Positions 8,342 through 16,741 of a DNA stretch of 64,000 nucleotides are shown here, piece by piece. Within the stretch, counting starts at the first letter, position 1, and every line of letters begins with the position of its first letter. A program made the translations under genes and the position numbers. The DNA is taken from positions 1 through 64,000 of the forward strand of contig NZ_JADWYO010000028.1 of the NCBI RefSeq assembly GCF_022414595.1. The letters run 5' to 3'. Under the pieces are notes generated by a model, which was not told the DNA's origin, searched no databases, and saw only the letters and a list, made by a program, of their open reading frames with translations. Source of the stretch: Streptomyces sp. MUM 203J. Lineage in GTDB: Bacteria > Actinomycetota > Actinomycetes > Streptomycetales > Streptomycetaceae.

Positions 8342-8896
8342 GTGCTCACTGTCGGTGACCAGTTCCCCACGTACGATCTGACCGCCTGCGTCTCGCTGGA
8401 GACCGGCAAGGAGTTCGAGCAGATCAACCACAAGTCCTACGAGGGCAAGTGGCGCGTGGTGTTCTTCTGGCCGAAGGACTTCACCTTCGTGTGCCCGACC
8501 GAGATCGCCGCGTTCGGCAAGCTGAACGACGAGTTCGCGGACCGCGACGCCCAGATCCTCGGCGTCTCGGGTGACTCGGAGTTCGTGCACCACGCCTGGC
8601 GGAAGGACCACGCCGACCTGCGTGACCTGCCCTTCCCGATGCTGGCCGACTCGAAGCACGAGCTGATGCGCGACTGCGGCGTCGAGGGCGAGGACGGCTT
8701 CGCGCAGCGTGCCGTCTTCATCGTCGACCCGAACAACGAGATCCAGTTCGCCATGGTGACCGCCGGCTCCGTCGGCCGTAACCCCAAGGAGGTCCTGCGG
8801 GTGCTGGACGCCCTGCAGACCGACGAGCTGTGCCCGTGCAACTGGAGCAAGGGCGACGAGACCCTCGACCCGGTCAAGCTGCTGTCCGGCGAGTGA
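8342..8896 (+). CDS. ahpC: Alkyl hydroperoxide reductase C (peroxiredoxin)
   Basis: This typical 2-Cys peroxiredoxin has 184 residues. The peroxidatic Cys sits in DFTFVCPTEI and the resolving Cys in the C-terminal ELCPCNWSKG, where two cysteines are present as in actinobacterial AhpC. It reduces H2O2, organic peroxides and peroxynitrite in the cytosol, recycled through AhpD. The start is GTG 8342 behind AAGGAGAG; an in-frame ATG at 8303 lacks a ribosome site. ahpD follows 46 bp downstream, so the two form an operon under the divergent oxyR. Confidence 0.97.
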   Translation: MLTVGDQFPTYDLTACVSLETGKEFEQINHKSYEGKWRVVFFWPKDFTFVCPTEIAAFGKLNDEFADRDAQILGVSGDSEFVHHAWRKDHADLRDLPFPMLADSKHELMRDCGVEGEDGFAQRAVFIVDPNNEIQFAMVTAGSVGRNPKEVLRVLDALQTDELCPCNWSKGDETLDPVKLLSGE

Positions 8897-8942
8897 CCGG
8901 CCACACCTGACGGACCCCGCACCGAGAGACGAGTGATCTGAC

Positions 8943-9476
8943 ATGTCCCTGGACGCCCTGAAGTCGGCCATACCGGACTACGCGAAGGACCTGCGGCTGA
9001 ACCTCGGTTCGGTCATCGGCAACAGCGACCTCCCCCAGCAGCAGCTGTGGGGCACGGTGCTGGCCTGCGCGATCGCGTCCCGCTCCCCGAAGGTGCTCGC
9101 GGAGCTGGAGCCGGAGGCCCGGGAGAACCTCAAGCCCGAGGCGTACACCGCGGCCAAGTCCGCGGCGGCGATCATGGCGATGAACAACGTCTTCTACCGG
9201 ACGCGCCACCTGCTCTCCGACCCGGAGTACGGCACGCTGCGCGCCGGTCTGCGGATGAACGTCATCGGCAACCCGGGCGTCGAGAAGGTCGACTTCGAGC
9301 TGTGGTCCCTCGCGGTCTCCGCGATCAACGGCTGCGGCCAGTGCCTCGACTCGCACGAGCAGGTCCTCCGCAAGGCGGGCCTGGACCGCGAGACGATCCA
9401 GGAGGCGGTCAAGATCGCCGCGGTGATCCAGGCGGTCGGCGCGACCCTGGACGCGGAGACGGTCCTCGCGGGCTGA
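8943..9476 (+). CDS. ahpD: Alkyl hydroperoxide reductase D (thioredoxin-like reductant of AhpC)
   Basis: The 177-residue carboxymuconolactone-decarboxylase-fold protein carries the AhpD active site CGQC followed by a His (NGCGQCLDSHE), plus the conserved Glu upstream. In mycobacteria AhpD passes electrons from dihydrolipoamide/SucB to AhpC; the same role is expected here. It is co-transcribed with ahpC and ends at the hairpin 9492-9519. Confidence 0.96.
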   Translation: MSLDALKSAIPDYAKDLRLNLGSVIGNSDLPQQQLWGTVLACAIASRSPKVLAELEPEARENLKPEAYTAAKSAAAIMAMNNVFYRTRHLLSDPEYGTLRAGLRMNVIGNPGVEKVDFELWSLAVSAINGCGQCLDSHEQVLRKAGLDRETIQEAVKIAAVIQAVGATLDAETVLAG

Positions 9477-9491
9477 GCCGTCCGTACGAGG

Positions 9492-9519
9492 AGGGGTCCC
9501 ACCGGCCGGTGGGGCCCCT
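9492..9519. terminator. Hairpin terminator between ahpD and the converging gene
   Basis: The arms 9492-9502 and 9509-9519 pair with one G-U type mismatch around a 6-nt CGGCCG loop. It lies between the convergent stops of ahpD and the gene ending at 9539. Confidence 0.7.
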
Positions 9520-9538
9520 TCCGCGTGTCCGCCCGCCG

Positions 9539-10279
9539 CTAGCGGCCCTTGAGCCCGGCCATCAGCGCCTTCATGTCCTCGACCATGAACTCCTTGATGC
9601 CGGACAGGGCTGGGTCGGCTTCGTCCATCTCGGCGAAGTCGGGCAGCTCACCGTCCTCCAAGCCCTCGTACCCCCGGTTCGACCAGATCATCATGGCCAG
9701 TTCGGCCTGCCCGTCGAGGACCACCACGTTCGCGCTGTTCGGCGACGCGTCGTACTGGGCCATCTCACCGAGCCCGTCCAGGGCCTCGCCCTCGTCCGCG
9801 CTCCAGAGGCCGTCCCCGCCGGCCTCGAACTCCACGCCGGGGTCGATCTTCTTGTGCAGCCGGTACATGAGGGTGACCTCGTACTCGGCGGGAGGCGTTC
9901 CGAAGCGCACGTCGCACAGCATCCGGTCCACCGCCTCGTGGTGCGAGTCCGGGCCGGGCGAGGAGGTGGAACGTTCCCCCAGGACCGTGCCCAGCCCCTT
10001 AAGCTCGGCCTCGTCGCACAGGTTCTCCACCGACCGGTAGCCGCCCAGGTCCGGCCCCCTGGTCTCGTACGCGTAGAGGCCGCCGGCCCACAGGACCGAG
10101 GCGCCCAGCGCGCCGCCGAGGGCCCAGAGCCAGGGCGTCCGCCCCGACGCGCCCCGCGAACCGGGGCCGTCGCCGTGGCTGCCGACCAGATCGACGCCGC
10201 CGCCCCCATCCCCTCCCTCGCCGCTCCCCGCGTCCAGCGGCCTGCCGCGCTCGTCCACCAGCTCCGGATCGGATATCAC
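9539..10279 (-). CDS. Single-pass membrane protein of unknown function
   Basis: The 246-residue protein has a Gly/Asp-rich cytoplasmic N-terminus (about 1-48), one membrane segment (WLWALGGALGASVLWAGGLY) and an acidic extracellular domain with two Cys (VENLCDEAEL and RMLCDVRFG) that could form a disulfide. I recognise no family. Its start overlaps the stop of the AI-2E family transporter gene by 4 bp, so it is translated with it and may be an accessory subunit. Confidence 0.72.
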   Translation of the reverse strand: MISDPELVDERGRPLDAGSGEGGDGGGGVDLVGSHGDGPGSRGASGRTPWLWALGGALGASVLWAGGLYAYETRGPDLGGYRSVENLCDEAELKGLGTVLGERSTSSPGPDSHHEAVDRMLCDVRFGTPPAEYEVTLMYRLHKKIDPGVEFEAGGDGLWSADEGEALDGLGEMAQYDASPNSANVVVLDGQAELAMMIWSNRGYEGLEDGELPDFAEMDEADPALSGIKEFMVEDMKALMAGLKGR

Positions 10280-11694
10280 GTCGTCTCCCCCTGGGAAAAC
10301 CTCGGTTCAGGGCCCGCTCCCGGCCCGATCGGCAGAACGGCGGGACTCCGCCGCGACCGCTCCTCGCTGTACGCCCGCAGATAGCCCACGACCGTGTTGG
10401 TCACCGCCACCAGCGGCACCGCGACCACCGCGCCGCCGATCCCGGCGACCAGCCCGCCCGCCGCCACGGTGAGGACCACGGCCAGCGGGTGGACCCGCAC
10501 GGCCCGGCCCAGGATGAACGGCTGGAGCACATGTCCCTCGATCTGCTGCACGGCCAGCACCACGAGCAGCACCATCAGCGCGGTGAACACCCCGTTGGTC
10601 ACCAGGGCGACGACGACGGCCAGCGCGCCGGAGATGACCGCGCCCACGAGCGGGATGAAGGCGAACAGGAAGATGAAGACGGCGAGCGGCACGGCCATCG
10701 GCACATCCAGGAAGTAGATCCCCAGCCCGATGAAGATGGCGTCGATCAGGGCCACTATCACCGTGCCCCGCACATAGGCGGTGAGTGTGCGCCAGGCCCG
10801 CGGCCCCGCCCCGGCGACCCCCGGCCGGGCCTGTGCGGGGACCATCTTGAGCGTCCACTCCCACACCTGCCGCCCGTCGTAGAGGAGGAAGAGCGTGGAG
10901 AACATCGCGAGCAGCATCCCGGTCAGCACCTCGGCCATCACGGTCACGCCCTGGAGGCCGGCGGAGGTGATCTCCTCGGTGTTGGTGCCGATGGTGTCGC
11001 TGAGGTTCTTGGCGATGTCGTTGATCTGGCTCTCGGTCACATGGAACGGACTGTCGAGGAGCCACCGCTTGAGTTCCTCGATACCGTCGCGGACCCGCTC
11101 CGAGAGCGTGTCCAGGTTCTCCATGACCTGCCACACCACGAACCAGCCGACCAGCCCCATGATGACGAAGCCGAGGACGGCGGTGACGGAGGTGGCGAAC
11201 CCGCGCGGCAGCCCGAGCTGCTTCAGCCGGGCGACTGTGGGCTGGAGCAGGGCCGTGACCAGCAGCGAGACCACGAAGGCGAAGACCACGAGCTGGACGG
11301 CGCTGATCACCTTCATCAGCACCCACAGCGTCCCGGCCAGGACCAGCAGCCGCCAGCCGGCCTCGGCGGCGACCCGGATGCCCCACGGGATCGCGTCGGC
11401 GGGCTCGGGCCGGGCGGCGACGGCGGGCGCGTACGGGGGAGGCGCGGGCACACTGCCCGGCTCGGCGCCGCCCTCCTCGGCCGCCCCGGAACCACCGTGA
11501 CCCGCGGCGCCCGTGTCGTCACCGGCGCCCGCGTCCCGGGCGGGGGCCACGGCTCCGGTCATCACCACGGGCGGGCCCACCACTACGTCCGCTTCCGCCT
11601 CGGCCTCCGCTCGGGCTCGGCGCTCGGCCAGCCGTCGGGCGGCGTGGCTCAGTCCGGCGCCCAGCCGGTCGAGCCACCCTGGCAGTCTCGACAT
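10276..11694 (-). CDS. AI-2E family (TerC/YhhQ-like) membrane transporter
   Basis: The 472-residue protein has a disordered Ala/Pro N-terminus of about 115 residues. Eight membrane segments follow in the AI-2E family pattern, including IPLVGAVISGALAVVVALVT and PLAVVLTVAAGGLVAGIGGA with the PLVGA signature. The family name comes from TqsA-type autoinducer-2 export, but many members carry ions or unknown solutes, so the substrate is not inferred. It is the first gene of a two-gene unit with the membrane protein at 9539-10279. Confidence 0.88.
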   Translation of the reverse strand: MSRLPGWLDRLGAGLSHAARRLAERRARAEAEAEADVVVGPPVVMTGAVAPARDAGAGDDTGAAGHGGSGAAEEGGAEPGSVPAPPPYAPAVAARPEPADAIPWGIRVAAEAGWRLLVLAGTLWVLMKVISAVQLVVFAFVVSLLVTALLQPTVARLKQLGLPRGFATSVTAVLGFVIMGLVGWFVVWQVMENLDTLSERVRDGIEELKRWLLDSPFHVTESQINDIAKNLSDTIGTNTEEITSAGLQGVTVMAEVLTGMLLAMFSTLFLLYDGRQVWEWTLKMVPAQARPGVAGAGPRAWRTLTAYVRGTVIVALIDAIFIGLGIYFLDVPMAVPLAVFIFLFAFIPLVGAVISGALAVVVALVTNGVFTALMVLLVVLAVQQIEGHVLQPFILGRAVRVHPLAVVLTVAAGGLVAGIGGAVVAVPLVAVTNTVVGYLRAYSEERSRRSPAVLPIGPGAGPEPRFSQGETT

Positions 11695-11781
11695 GCCTCT
11701 CTCTTCCCCCTACCACTCCTTCCGGAGTTCCGGCCCGGAGTCTCCCACCTGTCACATGGCTTCCCGACGGTACACGCACGG

Positions 11782-11810
11782 AGCCCCCCGCCGTAGGACG
11801 GCGGGGGGCT
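11782..11810 (-). terminator. Hairpin terminator after the transglycosylase gene
   Basis: A perfect 13-bp stem (11782-11794 with 11798-11810) has a 3-nt loop and lies 28 bp beyond the stop at 11838. It also separates this gene from the AI-2E transporter gene. Confidence 0.75.
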
Positions 11811-11837
11811 CGCGAAGCCGGGCGAAGGCGGAGGGGC

Positions 11838-12572
11838 CTAGTACCAGTGGTTGGCCTGCCAGAACGACCAGGCGCCGCACGGGCTGCCGTAGCGCTCGTT
11901 CATGTAGTTGAGGCCCCACTTGATCTGGGTGGCCGGGTTGGTCTGCCAGTCGGCGCCCGCGGTGGACATCTTGGACGCGGGAAGCGCCTGGACCAGGCCG
12001 TACGCGCCGGAGGACGGGTTGGTCGCCCGGTAGTTCCAGCTCGACTCGTGGTCGACGATGTTGCTGAAGCACTGGAACTGGGCCGCGGGGACCATCTGGC
12101 GGGCGATCGCCTGCACCTCGGCCACGCTGTACGAGGACTGGGCCGCGAAGCTGGTCGCGTCCCGCACCGAGCTGCGGCTGGCGCGCTCCTGCTCGGCCTC
12201 GCGCTTCTCCTCGGCCTTGCGCTCGGCCTCTTCCCGCTCCTTGCGCTCCTCCTCGGCCTTCTCGTCGGCCGCGGCCTTCTTCGCCTCGGCGTCCTTGGCC
12301 GCCTGGAGGCGGGCGGACTCCTCGACCTGCTTCTGGGCGGCCGAGTGGGCGGCGATGGCCTGGGCTTCGGCCTGCTGCTGCAGCGAGGCGACCTGGACCT
12401 GGGCCTGTTCGCCGGCGGGGATGTCCGCGAGCAGCGTCAGGTCGGCCCCGGTGGCCTCGAAGTTGTCCTGCGGCGCCTGCGGGTTGCCGGCGGCGACGCC
12501 GACAACGGCTCCGACGGTGGTGACCGCGGTGGCGGATGCCACTGCGAATCCCCGGACCGAGATCCGGCTCAC
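11838..12572 (-). CDS. Secreted lytic transglycosylase-like protein (SLT domain)
   Basis: The 244-residue exported protein has a signal peptide (VSRISVRGFAVASATAVTT to about residue 35). A charged Ala/Glu/Lys coiled coil (about 70-140) precedes a C-terminal SLT fold with NIVDHESSWNYRATN (catalytic Glu), GAYGLVQALP and IKWGLNYMNERYGSPCGAW, ending QANHWY. This family cleaves peptidoglycan glycan strands during growth. I start at GTG 12572, which has GGAAGGA at the right distance; ATG 12590 and 12599 are upstream alternatives. The gene is followed by a terminator and preceded by about 330 bp without a gene. Confidence 0.88.
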   Translation of the reverse strand: MSRISVRGFAVASATAVTTVGAVVGVAAGNPQAPQDNFEATGADLTLLADIPAGEQAQVQVASLQQQAEAQAIAAHSAAQKQVEESARLQAAKDAEAKKAAADEKAEEERKEREEAERKAEEKREAEQERASRSSVRDATSFAAQSSYSVAEVQAIARQMVPAAQFQCFSNIVDHESSWNYRATNPSSGAYGLVQALPASKMSTAGADWQTNPATQIKWGLNYMNERYGSPCGAWSFWQANHWY

Positions 12573-12908
12573 ACGGTTTCCTTCCAGCATCGCCCACACG
12601 GGTGACCTCGCGGGCGCGATCGTGCCCCTGGCACTGGTCCCCCACTCACTGGGTCACGGGAGACACGGGCCCGGTGGGCAACTCCCCTGCGGAGAGCGCC
12701 GCGTGGTGCTTCGGGCGGCATACGGCAGACGGCTGTTGAGTTGTGACGATGTGCCACGCGTCCCGGAGGGAGGTGACTGTGCCGTATGCGGGGCCTGACG
12801 GAAGCAAGACTCTGCCGGATGGCAATGGCGCAAGGCAATTCCCGGTTACGTGGGAAAGCTCACACCTCCCCAGTCACAGGAGTTTTGACGAATCAGGCGC
12901 ACAACACG
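12573..12908. other. 336-bp gene-free leader of the transglycosylase
   Basis: The region lies between the phoH terminator and the transglycosylase start and should hold the promoter and 5' leader of the latter. It has several GC-rich inverted segments. I checked for the c-di-AMP (ydaO) riboswitch that precedes some Streptomyces cell-wall hydrolases but could not find its conserved core. No open frame here looks coding. Confidence 0.5.
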
Positions 12909-12948
12909 GTGCCGCCCGGCTAAGCTCACTCGCTTTGCCGGGCGGCAC
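12909..12948 (-). terminator. Hairpin terminator after phoH
   Basis: A perfect 12-bp stem (12909-12920 with 12937-12948) has a 16-nt loop, starting 18 bp past the phoH stop on the minus strand. Confidence 0.75.
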
Positions 12949-12966
12949 TCATGGGGACCAACACCC

Positions 12967-14289
12967 CTAGATCTGCCCATCCTCCAGCATTTCGGTCACC
13001 AGTGCGGCGATCTGCGAACGCTCGGAGCGGGTGAGCGTGACATGGGCGAACAGCGGATGCCCCTTCAGCTTCTCGACGACGGCGACGACTCCGTCGTACC
13101 GGCCGACGCGCAGATTGTCCCGTTGTGCCACATCATGCGTCAGCACAACCCGGGAATCCGCCCCGATCCGGGACAACACGGTCAGAAGGACGTTCCGTTC
13201 GAGCGACTGCGCCTCGTCCACGATCACGAAGGCATCGTGCAGGGACCGCCCCCGGATGTGGGTGAGCGGCAGCACCTCCAGCATGTCCCGGGCCAGCACC
13301 TCCTCGATCACCTCACGGCCGGCCACCGCCGACAGGGTGTCGAACACCGCCTGAGCCCAGGGGTTCATCTTCTCGGCCTCGGTGCCCGGCAGGTAGCCCA
13401 GCTCCTGCCCGCCGACCGCGTACAGCGGCCGGAACACCATGACCTTCTGGTGCTGGCGGCGTTCCAGGACGGACTCCAGCCCGGCGCACAGCGCGAGCGC
13501 CGACTTGCCCGTGCCGGCCCGGCCGCCCAGCGACACGATGCCCACGTCCGGGTCGAGCAGCAGGTCCAGGGCGATCCGCTGCTCGGCACTGCGTCCCCGG
13601 ATACCGAACACCTCGCGGTCGCCGCGCACGAGCCGCACGGCTCCGTCGGCACCGACCCGCCCCAGGGCCTTGCCCCGCTCCGACTGGAGGACGAGCCCCG
13701 TGTGCACGGGCAGCCCGGCGGCCTCGGGCACGGACAGGGTCTCCTCGGCGTACAGCCGGTCGACCTCCTCCCCCGAGACGGGCAGTTCGCACATACCGGT
13801 CCAGCCGGATTCGGTGATGGCGAGTTCCGCGCGGTACTCCTCGGCGGCCAGGCCGACGGAGGACGCCTTGATACGGAGCGGCAGGTCCTTGGAGACGACC
13901 GTGACGTCGTACCCCTCGGCCTGGAGGTTGCGCGCGACCGCGAGGATCCGCGAGTCGTTGTCCCCGAGCCGGTAACCGGCCGGGAGGACCCCGGGGTCCG
14001 AGTGGTTGAGCTCCACGCGCAGGGTCCCGCCGAGATCCCCGACGGTGATCGGGGCGTCGAGACGGCCGAACCGGACCCGCAGATCGTCCAGCAGGCGCAG
14101 CGCCTGCCGGGCGAAGTAGCCGAGTTCCGGATGGTGCCTCTTGGCCTCCAGTTCCGTCACCACGACGATGGGGAGCACGACCTCGTGCTCCTCGAAACGG
14201 GTCACGGCGTTGGGATCGGCCAGCAGGACGCTGGTGTCGAGGACGTAGGTGCGCCGGTCGTTCATGCGGCGCTTAGTGCTGGTCACCAC
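12967..14289 (-). CDS. PhoH family ATPase with N-terminal PIN RNase domain (PhoH2 type)
   Basis: The 440-residue protein has an N-terminal PIN domain beginning RTYVLDTSVLLADPN (first acidic metal ligand), then VTELEAKRHH and DNDSRILAVA. The C-terminal PhoH ATPase has Walker A in GGRAGTGKSALAL, Walker B in FVIVDEAQSL and a sensor in VVLTHDVAQRDNLR. PIN-PhoH proteins in actinobacteria are ATP-dependent RNA helicase/ribonucleases. Start GTG 14289 gives MVTSTKRRMNDRRTY, the usual start for the Streptomyces orthologue. The gene stands alone, with a terminator downstream. Confidence 0.92.
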   Translation of the reverse strand: MVTSTKRRMNDRRTYVLDTSVLLADPNAVTRFEEHEVVLPIVVVTELEAKRHHPELGYFARQALRLLDDLRVRFGRLDAPITVGDLGGTLRVELNHSDPGVLPAGYRLGDNDSRILAVARNLQAEGYDVTVVSKDLPLRIKASSVGLAAEEYRAELAITESGWTGMCELPVSGEEVDRLYAEETLSVPEAAGLPVHTGLVLQSERGKALGRVGADGAVRLVRGDREVFGIRGRSAEQRIALDLLLDPDVGIVSLGGRAGTGKSALALCAGLESVLERRQHQKVMVFRPLYAVGGQELGYLPGTEAEKMNPWAQAVFDTLSAVAGREVIEEVLARDMLEVLPLTHIRGRSLHDAFVIVDEAQSLERNVLLTVLSRIGADSRVVLTHDVAQRDNLRVGRYDGVVAVVEKLKGHPLFAHVTLTRSERSQIAALVTEMLEDGQI

Positions 14290-14385
14290 GTTGGGACGTA
14301 CCCCCTCGGATGAGGTCGGGGTGCGAACGCGACAGCGTCGCTATCTGTTCAGGGGTATGCCCCCGAACCCCCGGCAGCATGCGAG

Positions 14386-14420
14386 CCGGGCCGATGGCAT
14401 ATGACACTCCGTCGGCCCGG
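14386..14420 (-). terminator. Hairpin terminator after the isoprenyl transferase gene
   Basis: Arms of 9 bp (14386-14394 and 14412-14420) with a 17-nt loop lie 23 bp beyond the stop codon at 14444 on the minus strand. Confidence 0.55.
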
Positions 14421-14443
14421 AAGAGGGGAGATGCCCCGTCCGG

Positions 14444-15205
14444 TCAGGTGCCGTAACGGCGGTGTCGCGCCGCGTAGTCCCGCAGGGCGCGCAGGAAGTC
14501 GACCTTCCGGAAGGCCGGCCAGTGGACCTCGCAGAAGTAGTACTCGGAGTGCGCGCTCTGCCAGAGCATGAAGCCCGACAGCCGCTGCTCGCCGCTCGTG
14601 CGGATCACCAGGTCCGGGTCCGGCTGCCCCCGGGTGTAGAGGTGCTCGGCGATCAGATCGGTGTCGACGATCTCCGCGAGCTCCTCGAAACTCGTGCCCT
14701 TCTCGGCGTGCTCCAGCAGCAGCGAGCGCACCGCGTCCGCGATCTCCTGGCGGCCGCCGTAGCCGACGGCGACGTTGACGAGTATCCCGTCGTGCCCGCG
14801 GGTCGCCTCCTCCGCCTCCTTCAGGACCTTCTGGGTCCGGTCCGGCAGGCAGTCCATCGTCCCCACGTGGTGGACCCGCCAGCGGCCGTCCGCCGCGATG
14901 GCGCGCACGGCGCCCTCGATGATCCCGAGCAGCGGGACGAGCTGCTCCTCCGGCCGGTTCAGGTTGTCCGTGGACAGCATCCAGAGCGTGACGACCTCGA
15001 CATCCGTCTCGGCGCACCACCCCAGCAGCTCCATGATCTTGCTGGCGCCCGCCTTGTGGCCCTGCTCCGGCGTGCCGCCGGACGCCTTGGCCCAGCGCCG
15101 GTTGCCGTCGAGGATGACGCCGATGTGCTTGGGCACCTGGGCGTGGTCGAGACGGCCTTCCACGCGGCGGGCATAGAGCCGGTACGCCAGGTCGCGCAAG
15201 TTCAC
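14444..15205 (-). CDS. uppS: Isoprenyl transferase (Z-polyprenyl diphosphate synthase)
   Basis: The 253-residue cis-prenyltransferase carries all family blocks: HIGVILDGNRRWAK (catalytic Asp), GHKAGA, TLWMLSTDNLNRP, VAVGYGGRQEI, PDLVIRTSGEQRLSGFMLWQ and EYYFCEVHWPAFRKVDF. It makes the C50/C55 lipid carrier diphosphate for peptidoglycan and other glycan synthesis, at the membrane face. Start GTG 15205 is preceded by GAGAGGTGAG; the frame is open further upstream but that stretch is not family sequence. Streptomyces usually have more than one such gene, so the exact chain length made is not assignable. Confidence 0.93.
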   Translation of the reverse strand: MNLRDLAYRLYARRVEGRLDHAQVPKHIGVILDGNRRWAKASGGTPEQGHKAGASKIMELLGWCAETDVEVVTLWMLSTDNLNRPEEQLVPLLGIIEGAVRAIAADGRWRVHHVGTMDCLPDRTQKVLKEAEEATRGHDGILVNVAVGYGGRQEIADAVRSLLLEHAEKGTSFEELAEIVDTDLIAEHLYTRGQPDPDLVIRTSGEQRLSGFMLWQSAHSEYYFCEVHWPAFRKVDFLRALRDYAARHRRYGT

Positions 15206-15409
15206 CGATCTCACCTCTCGATTGGGGGCCTGAAGAGGCCGTGCGGGCCGCGATGGGCCGTGATGGGCCTGGATGCTCCAGGGCCGCTGGGCGTCAGTGG
15301 CGTCACGGCCCCGAGGCCGCGGGGCCGTCCCCCGGAGCCGCCACATTACTGCGCCCGGGTGGTGGCGGCCCAACCCGGCATGTCACAAGTCCGTGATAGG
15401 GAGAAAGGC

Positions 15410-16477
15410 ATGTCCGAATCCTCCTCCCTCCCCGCCGTTCCCTCGTCGTACCCTCCCTACCGGGCCGCGGACGAGCGCTACGACTCCATGGAGTACCGCC
15501 GCACCGGCCGCAGCGGCCTCAGGCTGCCCGCGATCTCCCTGGGCCTGTGGCACAACTTCGGCGACGACCGCGCGCTGGGCACCCAGCGGGCGATCCTGCG
15601 CCGCGCGTTCGACCTGGGCGTCACGCACTTCGACCTGGCGAACAACTACGGCCCGCCGCCCGGGTCCGCCGAGCTGAACTTCGGCAGGCTCTTCGCCCAG
15701 GACTTCCGCCCGTACCGGGACGAGCTGGTCGTCTCGACCAAGGCCGGATATCTCATGCACCCCGGCCCGTACGGCGAGTGGGGCTCCCGCAAGTACCTGC
15801 TGTCCTCCCTGGACGCCTCGCTCCGGCGCATGGGCCTGGAGTACGTCGACATCTTCTACTCCCACCGCTTCGACCCGCACACCCCGCTGGAGGAGACGAT
15901 GGGCGCCCTGGCGTCCGCCGTACGGCAGGGCAAGGCGCTGTACGCGGGCGTGTCCTCGTACAACAGCGAGCAGACGAAGGAGGCGGCCGGGCTCCTGCGT
16001 GAGATGGGCGTACCGGCACTGATCCACCAGCCGTCCTACTCGATGATCAACCGCTGGACGGAGGAGGACGGTCTCCTCGACACCCTGGAGACGGAGGGCA
16101 TGGGCTGCATCTCCTTCGCCCCGCTGGCCCAGGGCATGCTCACGGACCGGTATCTGAAGGGCATCCCGGACGGCTCGCGCGCCTCGCTCGGCAAGTCGCT
16201 GGACCCGGGCCTGCTGTCGGACGAGGTGCTGCGGCGGCTGCGCGGGCTGAACGAGATCGCCGAGCGGCGCGGCCAGTCGCTGGCGCAGCTGGCGCTGAAC
16301 TGGGTGCTGCGGGACGAGCGGATGACCTCGGCACTGATCGGCGCGTCGAGTGTGGCGCAGCTCGAGCAGAACGTGGCGGCGCTGAGCGGACCGCCGCTGA
16401 CGGAAGAGGAGCTGAAGGAGATCGACACGCTCGCCGTCGACACGGCGGGGGTCAACATCTGGGCCGCCCGGAACTGA
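15410..16477 (+). CDS. Aldo/keto reductase (YghZ/Kv-beta type)
   Basis: The 355-residue NADPH-dependent oxidoreductase is a TIM barrel. It has the tetrad Asp/Tyr in HFDLANNYGPPPGSAE, Lys in VSTKAGY and His in FYSHRFDP. Cofactor-binding ALIGASSVAQLEQN lies near the C-terminus. Sequence closest by eye is the YghZ L-glyceraldehyde-3-phosphate/methylglyoxal reductase group. ATG 15410 has GGGAGAAAGG upstream; the open frame before it is non-coding overlap with the uppS promoter side. It is monocistronic and ends at the 16512-16546 hairpin. Confidence 0.92.
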   Translation: MSESSSLPAVPSSYPPYRAADERYDSMEYRRTGRSGLRLPAISLGLWHNFGDDRALGTQRAILRRAFDLGVTHFDLANNYGPPPGSAELNFGRLFAQDFRPYRDELVVSTKAGYLMHPGPYGEWGSRKYLLSSLDASLRRMGLEYVDIFYSHRFDPHTPLEETMGALASAVRQGKALYAGVSSYNSEQTKEAAGLLREMGVPALIHQPSYSMINRWTEEDGLLDTLETEGMGCISFAPLAQGMLTDRYLKGIPDGSRASLGKSLDPGLLSDEVLRRLRGLNEIAERRGQSLAQLALNWVLRDERMTSALIGASSVAQLEQNVAALSGPPLTEEELKEIDTLAVDTAGVNIWAARN

Positions 16478-16511
16478 GGCCCTGCCGGGACCCCGATGCC
16501 CCGTAAAAAAA

Positions 16512-16546
16512 CGGGCCGGTCCGTGGGGGGGATACGGACCGGCCCG
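16512..16546. terminator. Strong hairpin terminator between aldo/keto reductase and lipase genes
   Basis: A perfect 13-bp stem (16512-16524 with 16534-16546) has a 9-nt loop. An A7 tract at 16505-16511 gives a U-tract on the minus strand, so it is a canonical intrinsic terminator for the lipase side and a hairpin for the reductase side. Confidence 0.85.
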
Positions 16547-16741
16547 AGGGGGGGTTTCCACCATAACCCTTTGTAAGTCGTGCTGCGTGCCACACCACGC
16601 CGGGATCACGCTCCGAAAGCGCGCAAGCACGGTACGGATGCGGATTCCGCCCGCCCGCCGTCCTCCCCAGGAGGGACCCGCGGAACGGGGCGCCCGGTTG
16701 ACGGCTCGGGGCGTACGGCCTCACGGCTCACGGCTCGCCCC

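Noticed and set aside
12573..12908. Possible c-di-AMP (ydaO) riboswitch upstream of the transglycosylase
   Set aside because: A GGGGGACC-like patch occurs, but the conserved GACAGCTAACCTCG-type core and the GGGTGAA element are absent, so I do not call it.
14462..15409. Upstream extension of the aldo/keto reductase frame
   Set aside because: The frame is open but runs antisense through uppS; the ribosome site and family N-terminus support ATG 15410.
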